DNA of 64,000 nucleotides from Corella eumyota (lineage: Eukaryota > Chordata > Ascidiacea > Phlebobranchia > Corellidae): positions 5,022,001 through 5,086,000 of the forward strand of contig OY720103.1 of the NCBI GenBank assembly GCA_963082875.1, in the 5' to 3' direction. Made by a program: the position numbers and the translations under genes. Numbering within the stretch: position 1 is the stretch's first letter; each line of letters opens with the position of its first letter. This document shows positions 24,630-36,100 of the stretch, piece after piece. The notes beneath the pieces are model-generated. The model ran no database searches. It was not told the origin of the DNA and saw only the letters and a list, made by a program, of their open reading frames with translations.

Positions 24630-26508
24630 ATGTATGTTATTGTTAATATTTTTAACGCTTTACCAAAGCCCACATACAATTACTGGTTTGCTTTTGTTCT
24701 ATGTTATCTTTTATGGAAATTATGGAGTAAAAGACCAAGTGGTGCACCGCCAGGTACCAATGGAATTCCGCTCATAGGAGCCATATCTTCATTTCGGACA
24801 AACATAGAACAGGTTTTAGAAAATTGGGCTAAGATCTACGGACCTATATTTATGATCAAAATGGGCTTCACAGACGTTGTGGTGCTAAGCGACTTGAAAA
24901 TTGCAAACGAACTGTTGGCTAAGAATGACAAGGTCGCAGATCGACCCGACGATGGGTTACCAGTATTCCGAAACAACATAGGTATGCTGATGCTTAAGTA
25001 TGGGCAATTTCATCAAGACCAGCGCCGATTTGGGCTAAAAACTCTCCGAGAACTTGGAATGGGTCGACGCAGTCTTGAGCCAAGGCTTATAGACCAAGCT
25101 AACCGACTGTGCAACAAAATCGAAGAGTATTGTGGGTTAACGAGTCCAGTTAATTCAAAATCTAACCTTGAGCCTATCTTGTACGACAACGTTTCGAGCG
25201 TAATCTCTGAAATAATTTTCGGACACGATGTTACAGAAAAAAACAAGACTCTGCAAAATTTGATTAAGAAAATGGGAGAACCTAGCAAACGAAACTACCT
25301 GGCGGGATTTCTGATGATCTGTCCGTATTTGAAACACTTTCCAGTGTTTTCAAGTGTCTCAAAATCTACGATCGAGTTTGGAAACAACATGAAAGAAGTC
25401 TTTACCAAAGAAATCGAAAAACAGATGAAAGATTACGACCCGGAAATTCCTAGAGGCTTTGCTGATATATTTATAAACCGAATAAAAAGAAAAGGTAGGC
25501 TAAACAAACAGTAAATATATGCGCAAAGTATTGCAAAAATATTGCTGATAACACGTTGCCCTTGCTTGATGAATACTGTTCACAAAAGTAATACAGCTTA
25601 GGCTATCTTTTCAATTACAGTTAACATAACTTTGAATAATTTACAGAATCAAACCATGGCAAAAATGCTGAACTAAACCTAAATACTGATATTGACGACT
25701 CGTCATTTACTAAAGAACAGATGATAGCCTTTGTACAAGAACTGTACTTGGCAGGGACCGACACGACCTCCACTACCTTATCTTGGGTGCTATTTTACTT
25801 AGCATGCTATCCCAAAGCACAAGAAAAACTGCATGGCGAGTTAAATACGGTAATTGGAGAAGATGGGACTCCTGGAATAGGCATGAAAGCGAGTTTTCCG
25901 TACACGATGTCAGTACTACAGGTAAGTGGAACTTAGGCGAAATTATCGCATAAGCCTGTATAGAAGCAAGGTTAAGGGTGTGTCTAAAATGCATATTACC
26001 TGAATTGAAACCTTTACCGCTACTATCAATGTTACAACTATCAATAAGAAAATTTGATGCTGATTCAGTCGGCTAATTCAACATATATATTTTTTAGGAA
26101 GTGTTAAGGTTACGACCACCTGTGCCTTTAAGCCTCCCTCACCGAGCTATAAAAAGCACAATAGCTTCTGGTTACCATATTCCGAAAGGAGCTCTGGTAT
26201 TTACAAATCTATGGGCGATCCACCATAACGAAGACATGTGGATAGATGCTGATACTTTTCGGCCTGAAAGACATTTAGATGCAAACGGAAAGTACATAAA
26301 ATCGGGCGGTGTTGTTCCGTTTGGTATAGGTAGGCGATCTTGTCTTGGCCAACAGCTTGCCATTATGGAAATTTTTCTTATGACAGTTAGTGTATTCCGA
26401 AAGTTCAGATTTTCTCTGCCCTCTGGTTTTAAACCAAATATGGAAGGTGAAAGCATGATAACGCTGCGACCGCAAACTTATGAGGTGCTGATTGAAAAGA
26501 GGGTCTAG
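24630..26508 (+). CDS. Cytochrome P450, CYP2 clan (copy 1)
   Basis: Exons 24630-25494, 25647-25921 and 26098-26508 join in frame to 516 aa, a normal microsomal P450 length. The start is the first ATG in frame and gives an N-terminal membrane anchor (about residues 13-30) followed by a Pro-rich hinge (SGAPPGTNGIPLIG). The I-helix oxygen-activation motif AGTDTT, the K-helix EVLR (ExxR), the FRPERHL segment and the heme loop FGIGRRSCLGQQLA with its Cys ligand are all intact, so the enzyme should be active. It would act as an ER monooxygenase; the substrate cannot be read from sequence. Its intron phases (1, then 0) equal those of the next gene, so the two are a tandem pair. Confidence 0.93.
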
Positions 26509-26677
26509 GTTGGCTTAGCCTGGTTTTTTATAAACTTTATTTTAATCTAAGCGATCTCAAACGCAAATGCAATGCAAAACCGCTTGTTATTATTTTGTAA
26601 AACTGTAATTTGATTTTATCTTCGTTTTCTTCTAAAATTTGTCTGTTGTTTGATTAGTATGCAATATATATCAATGC

Positions 26678-26683
26678 AATAAA
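26678..26683 (+). promoter_or_regulatory. Poly(A) signal of P450 copy 1
   Basis: AATAAA, about 170 bases after the stop codon. Confidence 0.55.
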
Positions 26684-27545
26684 TATTTCTCAAATACTTG
26701 TAAAAATCAAATCTTTTTAATAAAAAAATATAAAAATGATTAGTTAATCGGACTAATTAGCTAAAATGTTAACGATAGCCCACTTTTTGGTAAGTTATAA
26801 AAATGCCTTAAAGTTACAAAACTTACCATGCGGGCATTGACGTTCGCTTGACAGACTATATTAATAAGATTTATTTTCTTTTGGGATTGCATTCTAACTT
26901 ATAATAAGATAAAACTTAATATTTAAACCCTTAATCTAATACATCCACAATTTCAAAGACTGCAAACTAAACATGACCTATTGATGCTTTGAACAAAAAT
27001 TTAATATTTAAAATTTTACTTACATTTAACATTACTTTACCCTGCGTAGTACTAAACACAAGCAGTTGTTTGGTTGAAGGGCTAATTATTTATTTCTGAA
27101 GCTTAGGCGTTTGTAGTTTAAGGCATGCTGCGCCGAGGCGAAGTTTTGATCAGCAGTCTTTAGCTTTGCAACAGGAATAGAACTGTTGGTAAGAATATTA
27201 GAACAAAATAGAAAAGGTTAATGTTTTTTGAAATAAGAAAATATATATTAAACAATGTAAACCATGTGTACTTTACGGATTTTTAAAATATTAGAACTGC
27301 AAAGATGATTAGATATGAAAGCTATAAAAACCAATGCAATTATAACATACTAATAACCTACTACAATATATAGTTTACATAGTTAAAGCTAGGGTAAAAA
27401 AGCTATAACGTTGGAGAATAAATACTACAGATAACATACTCGGTAGAAAGAAATTTTAAGGGCCTCATGTAATAAGTCTAATTGATAAAAATAACTTATA
27501 ACATTGCATTGCAGTTTTCTTTTTTTGTTACTAATTTTTTTAAAA
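26684..27545. other. Intergenic region between the two P450 genes
   Basis: AT-rich, with no exon or repeat copy recognised. It should contain the promoter of the second P450. Confidence 0.45.
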
Positions 27546-29903
27546 ATGCAGTTGTTAATTACTTTTAAACGCCTTGTTTTTGATTCTACCGTCTTCTTCG
27601 ATCAGTTTATTATCTCAGCGTTACTGGTCATAGCCTTCTGTCTAATATGGATTCTATGGAGCAAAAGACCAGAAAATTCTCCGCCAGGAAGTAACGGTTT
27701 ACCACTGCTAGGTAATATCCTGGCGTTACGAGATAAGCCTGAACGCGTGTTGGCGCAATGGAGCAAGAAATACGGAGATGTATGCATGATGAAAATGGGC
27801 TTTGCAAACGTTGTTGTGCTGGGAAGTTACAAAGCTGTTTTCGAGGCGTTCGCTAAAAGCGGAAGCTTTGCCAACCGTCCTTCCACGGTCGAGCTTTTTG
27901 CCGACGGACTTGGCCTTCTACTTGTCGACGCCAACGACTTTCATAAAGTCCAGCGTAAATTTACACTTAACACTTTGCGCGAGCTCGGTATGGGAAAGCG
28001 AAGCTTTGGGAATAAGTTGACAGCCACAACCCGAAGTCTGTGTAGTAAAATAGAAGCAATGTGTGTTGAAGCTGGCCACAAATCAAAACCTTTCGCGTTT
28101 GACCCAATTATTTACGAGAACGTGGCAAGCGTTATCTCGCAGATGATCTTCGGCTTTGATTTACCCCAAGAAAACCCAGAGTTTAGGAAGTTGTTGTTGA
28201 AAATGATCGAACCGAACAAGTACAACGCCTTGTCGGGGATCCTGATGTTTGCGCCGTCTCTAAAATACTTTCCAGGCTTCTTGAAGATTGCGAGCATGGC
28301 TAAAGTCTTTCAAAAAAATATGCACGGATTCATACAAAGAGAAATAGATAAACACGTGGAAACCTTCCATTTATCGCGCATGCGCGACTTCATAGACCGA
28401 TTTCTTGAGAAGGCGATGGGAAAACAAATGCACACTCCTAGTAAGAATTTAACAATTTTTTTATAATAAATTTAACTTTAAAAAAATATTTTAATTTTAT
28501 TTTCAAACTGTTTATCGGGTGTAGGATTTTTTTGCCAATTGTGATTCATATGTCAATATGAATCACAATTGGCAAAGGCAATTTACGACTGGGTAAAGGT
28601 AACAGCTATTATTCTTTGTTGCCTGCCTACTTGACATATCGATAATAAATTACCTAGTTTTATTTCCATTTTTTTTAAGACAACTAAGGCAAGGACAAAC
28701 AAATTTATTAAAACTATTTTCATTTATTTTATTAAAATAAACACTAGAGTTGAATTATTAAGTTGATATAGTTTATTTTTAGTTGGAGTTTAGGTTGTAA
28801 AAAGCAAAGTTGTCTTTAAAATTGACCAATCACCATTATGATATGAACTAGCTCAAACATGATAAGAATTTACAACACCCTACAGGTCGCAGGTCACGAA
28901 GGCGATCCAGTCGCCAGCAATCACCCAGTCTCAGGCAAAGAAAACTATCAACAAGACGAGATAGCGACTCCAACAACAACATGTTCAAATCGCGAACCCC
29001 CCGTCGGCCCTCGACACCTAAATACGGCAACTTTCTCACCGTCCCTGAAACTAGGACCCGCCGAAAACAAACGCCTGTAAAACCATCTCTAGCGCCTCAT
29101 GTGACGCGTCGTTTATCCTCAAGCAATAAAACACCACATTATTCGTTCTCAGTCGATCAGTTGGTGTCGCTCGTCCGCGACTTGTTCGTGGCGGCCGTTG
29201 ACACAACCTCGTCGACTATCTCCTGGATCGTTTTCTTTATGTGTTATTACCCAAAGGTCCAGGAAAAAATGGCAGAAGAAATTGAAGGTGTGTTTGGCCA
29301 AGACAGAATTTTGACAATGTCAAGCAAAGAGAAACTGCCTTACGTTCTGGCAGTCATTCAGGTATGTTTAGGCTAGATTGTTAAATTTTACTTTCATATA
29401 CAAAAAAATGAAAGTAAATGGATACTAAAATAACTTGATACACTACTTTTGTTTTTTGTTAGAAAATTTTGACTTTAACTTTATTTTACTATTTCTAGGA
29501 AACTTTTAGAATGCGACCCCCAGTCCCACTTGCCTTGCCCCACTCGTGCGCTTACGATTCCACGCTAATGGGGTATCGTATTCCAAAAGGGGCTATTATC
29601 TTGGGTAACATATGGGCCGTGCATTTTGACCAAGACCGCTGGCCAAATCCGCACGCTTTTGCTCCGGAGCGCCATCTACGGGACGGTAAATTTATCAAGT
29701 CGCCCCACGTGATACCGTTTAGCATCGGAACGAGACATTGCGTTGGCCAACAGCTAGCTAATATGGAGTTGTTTTTTTGCGTCGTCGGTTTACTGCAAAG
29801 ATTTAAGTTTAATTTTGTTGATGGTTTTAAACCTGATGTGGACGGCAAAAGCATGGTGGTTCTAAGGCCTCAGCCCTTCGATATTGTAGCTACAGTTCGA
29901 TAG
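27546..29903 (+). CDS. Cytochrome P450, CYP2 clan (copy 2) with Arg/Ser-rich insertion
   Basis: Exons 27546-28440, 28886-29361 and 29499-29903 join in frame to 591 aa, about 75 more than its neighbour. Anchor and hinge (SKRPENSPPGSNGLPLLG), ETFR (ExxR), FAPERHL and the heme loop FSIGTRHCVGQQLA are intact. The extra length is one block at the start of exon 2, about residues 299-390, between the region before the I helix and the I helix itself. It is rich in Arg, Ser, Pro and Thr (SRRSRRRSSRQQSPSLRQRK at its start) and probably disordered. The I-helix motif reads AAVDTT, with Ala for the usual Gly. The block has more GC than its surroundings. An acceptor further downstream could remove part of it, but none in the right phase looked better. 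Confidence 0.88.
28531..28576. repeat. Perfect inverted repeat (hairpin) in P450 copy 2 intron
   Basis: Two 21-base arms, starting TTTGCCAATTGTG, are exact reverse complements separated by a 4-base loop (gtca). Confidence 0.95.
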
Positions 29904-30118
29904 TAATAATAGAATGCCTGTTGTAGTAGATTATGTTAGATCGCATTAAACCCAGTCAAAATTGGTTTGTTTTTTATTTGGTTTATTAGTTTGTGAACTC
30001 AATTTGTTTTTGTTATGTTTGACTTAATAGTGTACCAAATTGGTCTAGGGTCATAAAACAACTTAAAAATAAAAACTCTTTGCTCAATTTGCTTATGATC
30101 ATCACAATGTCTGAAATT

Positions 30119-33100
30119 TTATTTATTATCTGACGGCATAGAAAGATTAGCAAAATGCTCAAGGAGGTTAATGTCTAGAACCCCCGTCCGTCTACTGTTT
30201 CTCGGGGTTCTGGGGCTCGACTTGTTTTTTGAAGAGGTACTTCTGAAACCACCCACAGTTGAAGGATTGGAGTGTCGAATTTCGGGGCTGTATAATATTA
30301 AGGAAATAAGAAAACAGATATATTTTCCTTAAGTTAACTAACAGTTGTTAATAATTGGCCTAAAATTTATTTATCCTTAACAAAAACCGGCAGCATGGTG
30401 TAGTGGTAAGAACACTTGCTACACCATGCGTGAGGTCGTGGGTTCAATCCCCATTGATCTCATGCTGTAGCACCCTTGAGTAAGGCGCTATAAACGGTAT
30501 GAACTTCTGCTGAGCCAGCACTTAATTAGCAGCATAATTACTGGGCAATTATAATCTATAATATCCCAAACTGCCACAGGCAACTCTAGACGGGGTCAGA
30601 GCAACTTATGTTACTCTATGTTTAGGTCGCGCTTTCGACTTTCCCACATCTAGGATAAAGAAATCTACAGCCTAAACATTTGTCCTGACACAGTTCCGAG
30701 CTGACTTGGTTAGTTATGAAGGGTTCGAACTGTTTGTAGCATTTTATTAGCAAGCGCTATAGCATGAATGCAGTGGGGATTAAACCTAGGACCTAGTAGT
30801 TAAAGCCAATTTTTCCCCTTCCTATATTCATGATACAGCGTTGCAGAAAAGAATTCTGCGTTTACACAAACAAAAATCGCTTATTTATTAGATATGTCAA
30901 CATACAATTTCATAAGTGTGCGTTCATAACGATAAAAACTTAAATGAAAACGCATGAATAATTACCTTGCGCATCTCATCATACTAAACTTTCGTCTACG
31001 GATCGGTTCGATTAAAGTTACTCCCTTGCTCACTGAAAACGTCAATCGGAGGCTCATGTCATCACCAGCTAGATAATAAAAACATATAAAGTTTACATAA
31101 AACAACAAAAAATATCACTTAATTGTTTTGTTATTATTTTTTTATTGCTAAAATCTAGCCCAGTTTAAAGTTTGATCCCCACTGGTCTTATGCTGTAGCG
31201 CCCTTACGTGGGGTGCTATAAACGGTTTGAACTCCTGCCAAGCCAACACCTTAATAGCAGATTTATTATCAGGCATTAAAAATCTATAATATTTTAATTT
31301 ACCAACGACAAGCCGAGACTGGGTTAAAGTTACTTATGTTACTCCATGTTTAGGTCATAAAATCGAACTTCCCACGTCGAAATAAATAAATATAACAAAA
31401 AGTTGTCTTCTCGAGGTATAAGTTATTATAAATACAGTATGCTGCCTTGCTGTTAAATTTTTGAGTTTAACCACCGTTTATAGCAACCTACCCATGGACG
31501 CTACAACCATGAAGCAGTGGTAGTCGAACCAACGGCCTTATGTTGTGATGATTAGGGTATTTAACAACTTTGCAGCGCCGCCAATAAGTTAAAAAAAGGT
31601 ATTTTAAATAACAGATATAAAATCTCCAAACGGAGAACCTCTCCGCTTTTTAAACGTTTTCGGATCCATGTTCAAGTAATCCGGCAAATCCGCTGTTCTA
31701 ATTCTCGACGAATATTTCGGCTTTAGGGACTTTTCTTTCTCTTCATCATCTTTAAGTCCACGTTTACCAGCAAGTTTTTGCTTTCTCATGGCTTCTGCAA
31801 TTACCGGCGTCATCTTGAGACCGTAAATTTGTTTAAAGCGTTTTGACAGCGTAGGAATGTACTTGTAATACTCGTCGCAAAATCTGCAAAATAAAAACGG
31901 ACAGAGTTGCAATTTTAAATTAACTAGAATTATTTTTACTACTTAATTTTATAGGTCGAAAATATAATGGGTGAGTTAATGATGTCGGCAGCAAGGCGAA
32001 GTGATTAATACACTTTGCTTTACAACATGATATTATACACTTGATATGATCTGCTTTAATGTTGTAGCTCCTTTAAGTTTGACTCTAAAACTATAGAAAC
32101 TCTTGACTATAGCCTAAATCAATCGGGAGATTGGTTAACAGTCAACATTCTCAATATCACTCAAAACTGCCAACAGAAACTCGAGACTGGGTCAAGGTAA
32201 CATATTTACTCTATGGTTAGACCTGTGAATTTCTCCTTGCCACATCACGAATATCATCTATACAATCAGACAATACAAGTTTCTCATTACTTAGTTTATT
32301 ACTTTTTCCAAAAGATTAGCAGCAGTGGAAATACGTAAATAGTAGCCTCGTGAAATAAAGCTCGGTCGATCAAACCGTTGTGGAGAGCCTCTGTGGTTAT
32401 ATCAGCTACCTCTTGGGGCACATTGACCTAATTTTTTAAATTTAAAACCTTTGCAAGAATGTCATTTAATAGGAAACATTGAATATGGTATCCAAAGCAG
32501 TGTTCAGAACCCTTGGCTTCACTACATAAGTTCCTCAGTTCGATTTCCACTGCTCTCATGCTGAAGCGCCCTTGAATAAGGCGCTACAAACTGTATAAAC
32601 TACTACTGGGCCAACACTTGATCTGCAGCTTATAATTGTCGGGCAATTATAGCTCTAATATCACAAACTGCCAAAGGCAATTCGAGGCTGAATTGGGGTA
32701 ACAAATATTACTCTATGTTTAGCTTTTGAAGTCTATATCAAATATGGAGGATAAATATATGTTGAAAAATGTCATCTTCTTTAAAGAACATACCCTAACT
32801 GCTGGCAAAATAGATGAGTCGATATAACAGTCCACAATAAGCTTGGCTTTCCAAGACAACATTTTATTTTTGCCGTGCGGTTCTTTCGACATAACATCCA
32901 TGGCTGTACTGCAATCCGCCATCGACTTATAACTAAAAATAAGTAATTTGTGTTTTTTTCAGCCTTGGTGTAAAAAAGATGACTAGTCATTTTCTCTCCA
33001 AATCAATTTATAATTTTAGCAGAATATTTACAGTTATAAAGAGCCTTGTTCAAAGACTCTAAAATCTATTCAAGGACTTCAAGAGATCAATCCATGCAAG

Positions 33101-36100
33101 CAAAAATATCATTGTCTGGCGTGAAAAGAGTTCACAAGATTTATACAACAATATATATTACCATTGTATCTCTCGCCAGAAGCTTAAATCATTATGTAGA
33201 AGTTCGTAGGTGACCAGCTGCCCGTTAATAATACGTTGTTTCAAACCTTTTCTTTCTCTTTCTGGCTCATTGTTGTTTCGAGTGAGATCCAGCAACGCCA
33301 TCGTATTAACGCTTCGTTTCGCCACAATATCTGCAAAAATGATGACAAGGATTTTGTAAGCCCAAAGTTTTTACATTTCATTAACAAATAAACAAAATTA
33401 TCTACAAAACTCTAAATTAGTACACTTTTTTGTATATACCTTTATCCTCGATGTAAGAAGGTCAAATGCGCGACCTAAACATAGAGTTACATTAGTTACC
33501 CCGACCCAGTCTCAAATGGCTTTTAGCAGTTTGGTAAATTATAGGTTATAATTGTCAAAATTATGCTGCTGATTAAGTGCTGGTTCAGCAGGAGTTCACA
33601 CCATTTATAGCGCCTTATTCAAGGGCGCTACAGCATGAGAGCAGTGGGGATTGAACCCACGACCTCATGTGTGCTGCCGCAAGTGTTTTTACCACTACAC
33701 CAATCTGCCGGTATATTGACATCATCAGATTGATTAATATTAAAAATGACACAAACGGTTTCAGAATGGGCAAACATACCCAAATTAATTTATTAATAAG
33801 TCTGTAAAGTCGATAGTGAGGTAAAGCATAGTTATGACATTGAACTACGAGCCAAAAGGTTTCGTGTTTGAGTCCCACCAATGCCACACTAATCGTCTTT
33901 GAGCTCGGCACGAATAGATCTGTCACGCGTCTTAATAAAATGTTTTCAATCTAGTTTGTTTTACCCGATAACATGCTGTCGTCTGGAGCGCGCACTGCGT
34001 CCTCTCTGTCGACCTCCCTTTTCAAAAACTCTCGGAAGCTGTAAACGAATCGTTCCTCTCTCATGCATCTCATAAACTTCGCAGCTCGTTTGATGAAATC
34101 GTTGAATATAACCCAAGCTCGTTTCTAAAAATATGGCCCAAGCTCGTTTCATTTTTTTACGAATTTAAACAAATTAATGTATGATTTTTTTCTTTTTTGC
34201 AACTCTTAGCCGTGATATCTCGAAAAGTGATAATTCAATATTAAAGAAACTGGTATGATTTAGTAATAAGCATGCGGCTTTACAATCCTTAAAAAAAATT
34301 CTCTAGGATGATATGGTTTAAGTTTTTTACCACTATAACGCTAATGAGACAAAAAAACGCTAATGAGACAAAAACCATAGATTTGGAGCGTTTTAAACTT
34401 TAGACCATTTAAACCTTAGTCAATGATATGACTATTGATACTATTGAAAACTAAAGGGCCTAAGAGGAACCCTATGAGTTATCCTTCTCAATTAAACTGC
34501 TACTATGTTAAATCCTAAAGTAATTTGCTTACCAGATGTCCCTGTTTGAGTTTTACAGACTTGTCAGCAATGCTGATTACGTCGCTTGGATGTGTAAACA
34601 TAGAATCTGTAAAAGTGTCGGCGTATTTTCGGAACCAACGATCTTCAATAGCATTTGCTACCACATTTTGAGCTGTCAACAGCATTGATGTAGTCACAAC
34701 GTCGAGATATGGAATTTCCCTGTTTAAAGATTAAAAAGAAGTCTTGTAAACACCATTTTAATAAGGAGAAGGCTGTTCGACATTGTAAATCGACGTAAAA
34801 AAGAAACTAGGTCATGTAATGCAGTCTAAACAAAAAATTGGATCAAATATAAGAGTTAAACCTAATTTATCACAGACATTTTTTGGTAATAGATTTAATA
34901 TAGCATTGTTTATTTATATTAGAAGCTTAAAGAGATGCCACTTTAAGACCGGCAAAATGATATCTTTTAACGCTACTTTATACACCTGTCCATTAAAGCT
35001 ACCTCTTTCTTTAAAGTGATAGGTTTTTGTATTTTTATTGGGTAAGGAAGGGTGTGCAGTTAAAACGTGATTAATATATACGTAAACGCCGGGCTCAAGA
35101 GTGAATAGTGTTGTAATGGTGCGGTTTGAACCCGAAACATTTTGACTTGTTCTCAGCCGCCATAACCGGTATACCACACTACCGGACACTAATAAATTTA
35201 TTTTAAAAACACAAAGTTACTAATATATTAGATAATATCTACCGAATAATGTCGGCACTGCACTGCAAAATCTTGGTCGCAGGCATTTTCGCGTTGTGGA
35301 AATAACGCTTGATAATTAACTTCGCCTTGTTCTGGCGTTTTTTGATGGTATCTGTATTCCTCAATGCTTCGACTGAAGACCAGAACAAGAAAGGGGTATC
35401 TGATCTGTATGCCTTCAAGTACCTCTTGAAAAACTCAACGTGAGTTTGGTCGTGCAAGACTTCGTGGAAATTTCTAAGAAGCATTATTTAAATGTTATTT
35501 CAGTTTAGGCGTAAATAGACTTACAGTTAAAAGTAGTTAAATTTAACTAAAACTACATGAAGTCTTGTGTTCAATCTCCACTGCTATTATTCGATGGGCC
35601 CTTGAAAAGGGCATTATAAACAGTATTAACTCCTGCTAAGCCAACACTTTATTACTGGGAAAAAATAATCTATAATATCCTAAACTGTCAGAGGTAACTC
35701 AAGACTTAGTCTGGGCCAAAGGCAACTTGAGAATTGGTCAAAGTGTAACTGATTCTACTTTACGCTTAGTTCGTAAAATCGATCTTCCTACATCGAGGAT
35801 AAATAAATATAAAAAAATATATTACTTAACTTACGCTGGTCGTGTCATTGGCCGTTTTAAATAGTGGCCGCCACGTTTGATAGGTTTAAAAAACATTGCT
35901 GAGTTTGGATGGCGCTTCACAACTTTGAGCTTAGCTTGAGTTACTATTGGGTTTTTAGGCTCGGGATATTGTCGAATAGACCTTGCTGCCAGCATTTTCA
36001 TATCAACTGGTGGTTCTAAAAAATAAAAAAAGCGTTGCTTTAAAATTAAGCCATTTATTGGATAGTTGAGTTGTCAAAAATAACATTTTTTTGTGTATAT

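Noticed and set aside
28848-29080. Other-frame reading of P450 copy 2 exon 2
   Set aside because: The GC-rich block is open in several frames. Only one frame joins the flanking P450 exons in phase.
33615-33926. Minus-strand open frame of 103 codons
   Set aside because: It is made of a SINE-2 and a SINE-1 copy read through; no exon signals.
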